Assembly (NCBI GenBank): GCA_001689405.1
Contig: LUJO01000046.1
Coordinates: 1 to 15,007 of the forward strand
Source of the DNA: Candidatus Homeothermus arabinoxylanisolvens
GTDB lineage: Bacteria; Bacteroidota; Bacteroidia; Bacteroidales; Muribaculaceae
Reading direction: 5' to 3'
DNA: 15,007 nt
In this document: in pieces, positions 1 to 6,578 of the stretch
How the letters are laid out: every line of letters starts with the position of its first letter
How positions within the stretch are numbered: the stretch's first letter is position 1
Notes under the pieces: model-generated
What the model saw: the letters and a program-made list of their open reading frames with translations, nothing else
What the model was told of the DNA's origin: nothing
The model's database searches: none
Made by a program: the position numbers and the translations under genes

Positions 1-21
1 CACTGAAAAGTGACCCTTTAG

Positions 22-95
22 TGATCCGGTTGGGATTCGAACCCAAGACCCACAGCTTAGAAGGCTGTTGCTCTATCCAGCTGAGCTACCGGACC
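22..95 (-). tRNA. tRNA-Arg (anticodon UCU)
   Basis: The minus strand folds into a complete 74-nt cloverleaf. The acceptor arm GGTCCGG (95-89) pairs with CCGGATC (29-23) through one G-U, with A at the discriminator position. There is a D arm with AGCTCAGCTGGATAGAGC, an anticodon stem ACAGC/GCTGT closing the loop CTTCTAA (anticodon TCT), and a T arm with GGTTCGAATCC. It decodes AGA and AGG. CCA is not encoded, so the tail must be added by nucleotidyltransferase. It has its own promoter in the gap after dapA and is probably a separate transcript. Confidence 0.97.
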
Positions 96-109
96 ATCCT
101 TTCGGAGTG

Positions 110-141
110 CAAAGTTAACACTTTATACTGATTGAGGCAAT
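110..141 (-). promoter_or_regulatory. Promoter of tRNA-Arg, Bacteroidota type
   Basis: On the minus strand TAACTTTG (117-110) matches the TAnnTTTG -7 element. ATTG (141-138) sits 20 bp upstream as a -33 element. The predicted start lies just before the tRNA 5' end at 95, which supports the call. Nothing was measured. Confidence 0.7.
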
Positions 142-179
142 ACCTTGAACGGTTTTTAACCGCTAAATCATTTCATTAG

Positions 180-1064
180 TCAGCCAAGTTGCTCAAGGAC
201 ATGCCGTATCTTCTCATAAGTGGTTATACGTGTGGGCACTAACGGCAGGCGCAGTTCGTTTTCTATAAAGCCCATGGCATGAAGAAGACACTTTACTCCC
301 GCGGGATTGCCGTCGACAAAAAGCAGGCTGAACAACTCCGTAAAACGATGATGTATAGTAAGAGCCCGTTCATAGTCGCCCTGCAGAGCCAGACGCACCA
401 TACGCGAAAACTCCTTCGGGAAAGCGTTGCCTATGACCGATATGACACCGACTGCCCCGAGCGTGATAAGCGGAAAAGTTATGCCGTCATCGCCTGAAAT
501 GACCATAAAGTCCTCCGACTTGTTTTTGATTATGTCATCCATCTGCGATATGTTGCCCGATGCCTCTTTGACCCCGATTATGTTGTCAAACTCGCGGGCG
601 AGTCTCAACGTTGTCTCGGCAGTCATATTGACCCCCGTACGACCCGGCACATTATATAATATGACCGGTATAGGCGAGGCTGTGGCTATGGCTTTGTAAT
701 GCTGATATATACCCTCCTGCGAAGGCTTGTTGTAATAAGGCACTACCGACAGCACTGCCTGAAACGGCGACAGGTCAGTGGTCTTGAGTTCCTCGACAAG
801 GGCCATAGTGTTGTTGCCCCCGATACCTATTACCAGCGGTATTCGGCCGGCTACACGCTCCACGATAAACTCTCTTACCTGTTTTTTTTCAGTTGAGGAT
901 AAAGTGGCGGTCTCGGCTGTAGTTCCGAGCACGACCATATAGTCGACTCCGTTTTTTATCTGATATTCGAGCAAGCGAGCAAGAGCGTCGAAGTCTATCG
1001 ACTTGTCTTGCTTAAAAGGGGTGACAAGCGCCACACCCATGCCTTTTAAATTTATTCGGGCCAT
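180..1064 (-). CDS. dapA: 4-hydroxy-tetrahydrodipicolinate synthase (DapA)
   Basis: This 294-residue cytosolic enzyme condenses pyruvate with aspartate-4-semialdehyde, the first committed step of the lysine/diaminopimelate pathway. It is a TIM-barrel class I aldolase of the usual family length. Visible signatures are GTTAE at 47-51 (the catalytic Thr pair T48/T49), PYYNKPSQEG at 109-118 with Y111 matching E. coli Tyr107, YNVPGRTG at 137-144 (Y137 and carboxylate-binding R142), and GVKEASGN at 164-171 in which K166 forms the Schiff base. No key residue is missing. The ATG at 1064 gives a normal N-terminus (ARINLKGMGVALVTPF), and a TAAATTTG -7 box lies about 28 nt upstream. It is monocistronic as seen here. 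A 5-bp hairpin at 150-162 follows the stop but is too weak to call a terminator. Confidence 0.96.
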   Translation of the reverse strand: MARINLKGMGVALVTPFKQDKSIDFDALARLLEYQIKNGVDYMVVLGTTAETATLSSTEKKQVREFIVERVAGRIPLVIGIGGNNTMALVEELKTTDLSPFQAVLSVVPYYNKPSQEGIYQHYKAIATASPIPVILYNVPGRTGVNMTAETTLRLAREFDNIIGVKEASGNISQMDDIIKNKSEDFMVISGDDGITFPLITLGAVGVISVIGNAFPKEFSRMVRLALQGDYERALTIHHRFTELFSLLFVDGNPAGVKCLLHAMGFIENELRLPLVPTRITTYEKIRHVLEQLG

Positions 1065-1091
1065 AAACTGACGTTAGTTGCTATTGCGATG

Positions 1092-1099
1092 CAAATTTA
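1092..1099 (-). promoter_or_regulatory. -7 element of the dapA promoter
   Basis: The minus strand reads TAAATTTG, a full TAnnTTTG match, 28 nt before the dapA ATG. The only -33 candidate (ATTG at 1118-1115) is 15 bp away, shorter than usual, so only the -7 half is well supported. Confidence 0.5.
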
Positions 1100-1203
1100 C
1101 GAAAAATCATACATCAATCCATAACGTAAATGCAAAATAATCCAATAAGCCGAACTTAAAACGACAACCATACGTTATAATAACAAACTTAAAATTTAAA
1201 GAC

Positions 1204-1500
1204 ATGAGCGAATTTACCGATATTATCAAAGGCAGCAAACCCACTTTGGTGGACTTCTATGCCACTTGGTGCGGACCTTGCAAGATGATGCACCCGATAC
1301 TTGAACAGGTTAAGGAAAAGGTGGGCGACGGTGCGGCCATTGTAAAAATAGATGTGGATAAGAATCAGGATCTGTCGGCTCAATTCCGCGTGCAATCAGT
1401 CCCTACCCTGATCATATTCAAGGACGGTGAGGTAAAATGGCGTGCCGCAGGAGTACATACCGCCGATGACCTCGAAAAGAAATTAAAAGAATTTGCATAA
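1204..1500 (+). CDS. trxA: Thioredoxin
   Basis: This 98-residue cytosolic thioredoxin is a general disulfide reductant. The redox motif WCGPC is at residues 22-26 (C23 and C26), preceded by the typical TLVDFYATW strand. The cis-proline P67 is in SVPTLIIF, and the motif FKDGEVKWRAAG follows, so the fold is complete. It is slightly shorter than the 105-110 residues common in proteobacteria because the N-terminal helix is trimmed. There is no signal peptide, which argues against a periplasmic Dsb-like role. The start is the ATG at 1204; an AT-rich stretch and no Shine-Dalgarno precede it. I see no clean TAnnTTTG box upstream; a TTATAAT-like string at 1174-1180 is the only -10-like sequence. Transcription ends at the hairpin at 1571-1601. 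The symbol is by similarity; Bacteroidota usually carry several thioredoxins. Confidence 0.95.
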   Translation: MSEFTDIIKGSKPTLVDFYATWCGPCKMMHPILEQVKEKVGDGAAIVKIDVDKNQDLSAQFRVQSVPTLIIFKDGEVKWRAAGVHTADDLEKKLKEFA

Positions 1501-1570
1501 CCGATTTCAAGCCTATAAACCGCCATATGACGGCATAAAATTCTTTATTTGATTCACTTGTTTATACAGA

Positions 1571-1608
1571 TAAAGGGAGCGACAGTTTATCGCTCCCTTT
1601 ATTATTAT
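1571..1608. terminator. Bidirectional intrinsic terminator between trxA and the transporter gene
   Basis: A perfect 12-bp stem, TAAAGGGAGCGA (1571-1582) with TCGCTCCCTTTA (1590-1601), closes a 7-nt loop. T/A-rich sequence follows on the plus strand (ATTATTATAT). The A-run at 1572-1574 supplies U residues when read on the minus strand. It lies 70 nt after the trxA stop and 34 nt after the end of the convergent transporter gene, so it can serve both. Confidence 0.85.
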
Positions 1609-1642
1609 ATATTAATCGGCATCAAATACCGGGTTCTTACCG

Positions 1643-3322
1643 CTACGCAAGGCATAGCACAAGCACCTGCGCCGCAACTACACGAAGAAACATGGTCAGC
1701 GGGTAAACGGTTGAATACGCTACCGCCGGAGCGTCATTGCCCGAGCTATTGTTGGCATAGGCCAGCGCGGGGGGATCGGTCATGCCGCCGCCAAAGAGTC
1801 CCATAATGGTAAGCAGGTTTATCTTATATACCCCGCGGGCTATGACTCCGACCACAAGCAGAGGCACTACCGTGATGATAAAGCCCCATATAACCCACCA
1901 CATACCGGTATAATTGAATACTGTCGAAGCAAATCCCGCGCCCGAGGCTATGCCTACCGAAGCAAGGAACAGGCATATGCCTATCTCCCTCATAAGCAGC
2001 GATGCCGACGACGAGGTGTACGTCACGAGTTTTATCTTATAACCGAAGCGGCTGATAAGTATGGCCACTACAAGCGGACCGCCGGCCAGACCGAGCTTCA
2101 TCGGCACACTCACACCGGGGAAAGCGATAGGAATCGAGCCCACCACAATACCGAGGAATATACCTACAAACAGTGTTATCATATTAGGCTCGTTAAGGCG
2201 CTTCATCGAGTTACCGAGTTTCTCGGCAAGACGCTTTATGTCGGCCTCCTGTCCTACCACAGTCATGCGGTCGCCCACTTGCAGACGCAGGTTGGGCGAA
2301 GCCAGAAGATCCACACCCGCACGGTTGACGCGGGTGGCGTTGAGATGATAGCCCATGCGCAGACGCAAGGCTCCTACGGGCACACCGTTATACTCACTCT
2401 TGGTTATGACTATACGGCGCGATATCACCGGACTTGGGGTAGCCTCCCAGTCCATATCTATTTCCGGTCCGATAACGGCCTTGAAGCGCTCCTCATCCTG
2501 AGCCGACATGACTATATACAGCTTGTCGTTAAGATGGATTACGGTCTGCGAGTTAGGTATTATCACATTTCCTTCCTGATCTTTCAGTCGCGATATCACA
2601 AAGTTACACGATATTATGTCATGCAACTGAACGAGATTTTTACCTTCGATAAGCGGATTGGTAACCTCGAAGGTGACTATGTGGGGCTTAAGCTGGCTGT
2701 TATCGTTGTCCTCCTCGACCTGCTTTATCTCGTTGTCCATCTTCACACGGAATATGGCCCTGATGATAAACATTGACAGGATTATACCTATCACACCCAG
2801 CGGATAGGCTGCCGCATAACCCATAGCCATCTCCTCCGATGCCGAGTATGCGTCAGGATTGACCTGAAGTATTGCCTGCTGGGCGGCACCCAGACCCGGA
2901 GTATTGGTAACCGCACCCGACATCACTCCTACAAGAGCTGTGATCGATGTGTTGCCGTCAATAAAAAATATGCCGAGCACTATGACCACATTGAGCAATA
3001 TTATCAGCACGGCGAGTCCGTTAAGAAGCATTCCGCCCTTCTTAAACGAAGAGAAAAATCCGGGGCCCACCTGAAGACCGATCGAGAATATAAACAATAT
3101 AAGACCGAACTCCCTGATAAAATGAAGCACCTCGGAGTTCACCTTATAACCGAAATGCCCCATCACGAGGCCGACAAACAACACAAACGTTACACCAAGC
3201 GATACGCCGCCGATCTTTAGCTTTCCTAAAAAGACTCCAACCGCGATAACAAACGAATACAGCACAATCGTGCTTGCAAGCGCTGTATTACCGGGAGACA
3301 GGAGTTGCTGAATCCAATCCAT
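1643..3322 (-). CDS. AspT/YidE/YbjL-family transporter with two RCK_C domains
   Basis: This 559-residue inner-membrane protein has the aspartate:alanine exchanger (AAE) architecture. An N-terminal membrane half (about 15-190) is followed by a cytosolic segment with two TrkA-C/RCK_C-like domains (about 213-285 and 300-370), then a second membrane half (about 378-557). The halves are related: GAVTNTPGLGAAQ at 136-148 mirrors GGGMTDPPALAYA at 511-523, and YPLG at 173-176 mirrors YPLT at 540-543, as expected from the family's internal duplication. Known relatives exchange aspartate for alanine or succinate, but many Bacteroidota members have no assigned substrate, so the substrate here is unknown. 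RCK_C domains usually sense small ligands, suggesting gated transport. The start at 3322 is the only sensible ATG, 38 nt after a TAACTTTG -7 box. The gene is monocistronic and convergent with trxA. Confidence 0.88.
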   Translation of the reverse strand: MDWIQQLLSPGNTALASTIVLYSFVIAVGVFLGKLKIGGVSLGVTFVLFVGLVMGHFGYKVNSEVLHFIREFGLILFIFSIGLQVGPGFFSSFKKGGMLLNGLAVLIILLNVVIVLGIFFIDGNTSITALVGVMSGAVTNTPGLGAAQQAILQVNPDAYSASEEMAMGYAAAYPLGVIGIILSMFIIRAIFRVKMDNEIKQVEEDNDNSQLKPHIVTFEVTNPLIEGKNLVQLHDIISCNFVISRLKDQEGNVIIPNSQTVIHLNDKLYIVMSAQDEERFKAVIGPEIDMDWEATPSPVISRRIVITKSEYNGVPVGALRLRMGYHLNATRVNRAGVDLLASPNLRLQVGDRMTVVGQEADIKRLAEKLGNSMKRLNEPNMITLFVGIFLGIVVGSIPIAFPGVSVPMKLGLAGGPLVVAILISRFGYKIKLVTYTSSSASLLMREIGICLFLASVGIASGAGFASTVFNYTGMWWVIWGFIITVVPLLVVGVIARGVYKINLLTIMGLFGGGMTDPPALAYANNSSGNDAPAVAYSTVYPLTMFLRVVAAQVLVLCLA

Positions 3323-3360
3323 ATTTACTTTATTTTACGTACCTTTATTTTTTTGAGTTG

Positions 3361-3368
3361 CAAAGTTA
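3361..3368 (-). promoter_or_regulatory. -7 element of the transporter promoter
   Basis: The minus strand reads TAACTTTG, a full match to TAnnTTTG, 38 nt upstream of the ATG. The nearest -33-like ATTG (3396-3393) is 24 bp away, longer than the usual 19-21 bp, so the -33 half is uncertain. Confidence 0.5.
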
Positions 3369-3497
3369 CGACTTTTTCACGAGACGGCGCAGCAATTTCT
3401 TGTATTATTATCCCCCGTCATAACTCATCACCCGTATAAATGCAGATTGCTGCCGCACCCCTCCGTATGTACATCCCTTGTTGCCGGGATAAGGCAG

Positions 3498-4169
3498 CTA
3501 TACCGAAGTTGCCTGTTGTGCCGATACTATGTCGAGGATAGCCTCGGGGGTATTGATGATATGGTCGGCATGATATGCCTTCAGCTCGGTCATCGGACGG
3601 AAACCCCATGTCACCCCTACCGAATCGACGCAGGCACGGCGGGCAGTCTCCATGTCCACGCCCGAGTCTCCGACATACAGCACATCGGCCTTAGGAGTCG
3701 GCGACTGCGACAGTATGTCAAAAACTATCGACGGATCGGGCTTTACAGGTACCCCCTCTTTCTGACCCTCCACAGCTGCCCATTCTATCGACGGGAAAAA
3801 TCGGTCTATAAGTGCCCTGACAGCGTCGCGGTACTTGTTTGACGCCACAGCGAGTTTGACACCCATGGCCTGAAGCGTATCGAGCAACTGCGGTATGCCG
3901 GGATAAGGCTTGGTGTGGTCGGCGCAATGCATGTCATAATACTCACGGAAAAAAACACGCACACGCTCTATCTGCTCATCGGTGTCCATGCCTGAAGGAA
4001 GTGCGCGTTCAAGCAGTTTCTTCACTCCATTGCCCACCATAGCCGGATAAGCGGCAAGCGGATGCGACGGAAATCCGGCTTTCTCCAAAGCATAATTTGT
4101 AGCGGTTCCGAGGTCATCTATCGTATTTAACAGCGTGCCGTCAAGGTCAAATATAACAAGTCGTTTCAT
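3498..4169 (-). CDS. HAD-superfamily hydrolase, phosphoglycolate phosphatase-like
   Basis: This 223-residue soluble phosphatase belongs to HAD subfamily I with an alpha-helical cap (Gph/PGMB type). Motif I is FDLDGTLLNT with nucleophile D8 and acid/base D10. Motif II is S110 in VASNK, motif III is K143 in VPVKPDP, and motif IV is VGDSGVDMETA with D168 and D172 for Mg2+. The cap is about 18-85. Phosphoglycolate is the usual annotated substrate for this pattern, but related enzymes accept other small phosphate esters, so the substrate is inferred only. An in-frame ATG exists further upstream, but it would add 25 residues overlapping the tamL 3' end. I chose the ATG at 4169 because it gives the canonical MKRLVIFDLDGT start. 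It begins 26 nt after the tamL stop, so it is probably the third gene of a rho-tamL-HAD operon. Confidence 0.88.
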   Translation of the reverse strand: MKRLVIFDLDGTLLNTIDDLGTATNYALEKAGFPSHPLAAYPAMVGNGVKKLLERALPSGMDTDEQIERVRVFFREYYDMHCADHTKPYPGIPQLLDTLQAMGVKLAVASNKYRDAVRALIDRFFPSIEWAAVEGQKEGVPVKPDPSIVFDILSQSPTPKADVLYVGDSGVDMETARRACVDSVGVTWGFRPMTELKAYHADHIINTPEAILDIVSAQQATSV

Positions 4170-4195
4170 AACAGTCTGATTTAACGCATTATTGA

Positions 4196-6541
4196 TTAGA
4201 ATGGATAGCCGACCGAAAAATGCACTGTCGCATCGCGTCCCCAACGTGGTTTCACTATAGGCCAGCGCTCCTGATTTTCCGCCGGATTATATGCTTTCAT
4301 ACCGAGATCAAGCCGCAGCAGGAAATAAGTGAAATCCAGCCTTATGCCGGCTCCGTACGCGGCAGCTATCTGACGGTAGAATTTATTGAACTTAAACATT
4401 CCGCCCGGCTGATTCTCATAATTATGTATGGTCCATATATTGCCGGCATCGATAAATAAAGCCCCCTCGACTACCCAGAACAGTTTGGCCCTGTATTCAA
4501 GGCTAAGGTCGAGCCTTATGTCACCGCACTGGTTTATAAAGTCAGTCACCGAATTTTTGGAGTCATAGCTGCCCGGGCCGAGCGTTCTCACGCCCCATCC
4601 CCTCACGCTGTTGGCGCCTCCGGCATAAAAACGCTTCTCGAAAGGCATCATTGACGAGTTGCCGTAAGGTACTCCGAGACCTAAGCCTACATGAAATGCG
4701 AGCGAATTGCGGTAGTCAAAGTTACGTGTGTACGAATAGTCGGCATCGCCCTTTACATACTGCGCGTACTGTATGCCGAATATCTTGTATGCCCCGTCAT
4801 GACGGTTCTGTCCGGTTAGTGATGATATGGCATAAAGAAGATTGCCGGCAGTCTCGATATTTGTTCTTATCGTATAGACTGAAGGCTGAAGCACATACCT
4901 CTTTGCGGTGGCTGTCGATGTCACACGCTTGTTAGTCCGGTAATAGCCGTATCCCATACGCATTATGAAGTGGTCCTCGTAACTGTAGCGGAGCAGCGGA
5001 TTGCTCGGCGCTATCTGATTGAGAAAATCGAGTGTGCTTTTGGGCAGATATACATAATTCACATCCACCACATCAAACCTGTGCCGGCGGGTATTGAGCC
5101 TGTCGGCCCAACGATATTTCCATCCTGCTCCGGCTATGATGCGTGTATATTCCGGGCGCTCCTGATAATTGAACGACACGCTGAATTCCGTATCGGCCTT
5201 GACCCGGCGCTTGAAGTCCGACGACAGGAACGGGGCCATGAACCGCGGAAAAGTTATACCCACCTCCCCCGAGTGCTCCATATAGCGGTTGTTGATCAGT
5301 CCGCTGAAATCACCCGATATACTCTCGTAGCTCGAGCGGAGTTTCACCGTGAGAAGTTCCGATCCTTTGGCCAGATCACGATGCTGGTATGTAAGACCGA
5401 CACCGAAGCCGAGATCGCCCTCCGAGTTGGTGCCTTCGAGCTCTACCGATACACCCTGTTTCTTGCCTCGGGTCAGCAATACATAGGCGTCGAGCCAGTT
5501 CTTTCCATCCTTACTGTCTACACTACGCATGTCGATATTCACATACCGCAGTATGCCAAGACGTCCCAGAGCCTCATAGGTACGGTCAACTGCAGCCGCG
5601 CGGTACCGATGGCCGGGACGCATGTAGCAGGCATCATAAAGCACGCCGGGACGCAGATAACGGTCCTTGCCGTACAGGACCTCTATACCTTTGTATCGCA
5701 CCGTATCCTGACCGGCGAAATCATAGGAGCCGTAGCTCTCTCCCGCATTATAGTCGGTCACAAATATGACATTGCGTATATAATAGACTTTATGCACGCG
5801 CGATGAATCAGATCCGGCCCTGACATGAGGCGGCCTGAGATTCAGCGTAAGGTTCACCTCGCGTGATCCGGCGGCCGTATCGGCCGCATATGTTATGTAC
5901 TCCTTGTTAAACGTATAATACCCGTTATTGCGCAAAAGCTCGGTTATGCGTATGCGCTCTTCATCAAGCCGCGTGCGGTCAAGCATGTCGCCCGGCTGCA
6001 CCTGAAGTGTCGACGGCACCCGCCGCAGAAGCGAGTCTATCGACTTGTCGGGAATGTTGTAGTCAAGTGTCGATATTATATGCGGACGTCCGGTCGTTAT
6101 GCTGTATATGACATCGACCTTCTTGCCGTCATGTTTGACTACGGTATCGGCATCCACCTTGACATCCATGTATCCGCGGTTGACAAGAGCCTGACGCAGC
6201 TGAAACGCCGACGCGTCGGTAAGTTGCCGGTCATATATCACAGGGGCCTGACCGAGCTTGCGGGTCCACTTGTTGAACCACTTGGTGGAGTCGTTGCCCG
6301 ACATGTTGTACGTGGCAAGCTGTAGTTTAAGAAAGCCAAGTACCTTGTGGTTGGGTACTTGGCGAAGATAGTTTATAAGTTCTTCCGACTTTATGTCGCT
6401 GTTGTCGGTTATCTTGATTTTCACGTCATCAACAAGATAACTTCCTTCAGGCACATGTTTTGTAGAGCTGCATCCCCATGACAATGCGGCTAATACGACG
6501 GCGGCTATCCACCTTATATACATGTACCTCTCTGACCTCAT
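4196..6541 (-). CDS. tamL: TamL, Omp85/BamA-family outer-membrane lipoprotein
   Basis: This protein of 781 residues is a lipid-anchored TamA relative of Bacteroidota, thought to work with TamB in outer-membrane assembly. The N-terminus is basic, then a hydrophobic stretch (IAAVVLAALSWG) ends at the acylated Cys24, followed by SSTKHVPEGSYLV as is typical of TamL. The lipobox is slightly unusual, with Ser at -3 and Trp at -2. Residues about 30-380 form POTRA-like repeats. The C-terminal part is a 16-strand Omp85 barrel carrying the loop-6 signature GGANSVRGWG near residue 640, where the conserved VRGW arginine lies. The chain ends in aromatic Phe (VGYPF), as outer-membrane barrels usually do. 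Two ATGs are possible: 6541 (chosen) and 6523, which gives a shorter signal peptide with Cys18. A TTG just after the rho stop is unlikely. It starts 37 nt after rho and 26 nt before the HAD gene. No tamB is visible here. Confidence 0.88.
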   Translation of the reverse strand: MRSERYMYIRWIAAVVLAALSWGCSSTKHVPEGSYLVDDVKIKITDNSDIKSEELINYLRQVPNHKVLGFLKLQLATYNMSGNDSTKWFNKWTRKLGQAPVIYDRQLTDASAFQLRQALVNRGYMDVKVDADTVVKHDGKKVDVIYSITTGRPHIISTLDYNIPDKSIDSLLRRVPSTLQVQPGDMLDRTRLDEERIRITELLRNNGYYTFNKEYITYAADTAAGSREVNLTLNLRPPHVRAGSDSSRVHKVYYIRNVIFVTDYNAGESYGSYDFAGQDTVRYKGIEVLYGKDRYLRPGVLYDACYMRPGHRYRAAAVDRTYEALGRLGILRYVNIDMRSVDSKDGKNWLDAYVLLTRGKKQGVSVELEGTNSEGDLGFGVGLTYQHRDLAKGSELLTVKLRSSYESISGDFSGLINNRYMEHSGEVGITFPRFMAPFLSSDFKRRVKADTEFSVSFNYQERPEYTRIIAGAGWKYRWADRLNTRRHRFDVVDVNYVYLPKSTLDFLNQIAPSNPLLRYSYEDHFIMRMGYGYYRTNKRVTSTATAKRYVLQPSVYTIRTNIETAGNLLYAISSLTGQNRHDGAYKIFGIQYAQYVKGDADYSYTRNFDYRNSLAFHVGLGLGVPYGNSSMMPFEKRFYAGGANSVRGWGVRTLGPGSYDSKNSVTDFINQCGDIRLDLSLEYRAKLFWVVEGALFIDAGNIWTIHNYENQPGGMFKFNKFYRQIAAAYGAGIRLDFTYFLLRLDLGMKAYNPAENQERWPIVKPRWGRDATVHFSVGYPF

Positions 6542-6578
6542 CGATGACAGTCGGTATGGATTACAGAACCCTCGCAAA

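Noticed and set aside
1..12. CACT-GAAA-AGTG hairpin downstream of tRNA-Arg
   Set aside because: Only 4 bp and cut by the window edge, so a terminator cannot be judged.
150..162. Hairpin CGGTT-TTT-AACCG after dapA as terminator
   Set aside because: Only 5 bp with a 3-nt loop and no T-run on the minus strand.
3389..3452. Inverted repeat GCAGCAAT / ATTGCTGC around the transporter promoter
   Set aside because: The arms are only 8 nt with a 48-nt gap, within what chance gives; no terminator-like T-run.
4970..5806. Plus-strand open frame of 278 codons inside tamL
   Set aside because: It is antisense to a well-supported Omp85 gene and its translation has no family features; a codon-bias shadow.
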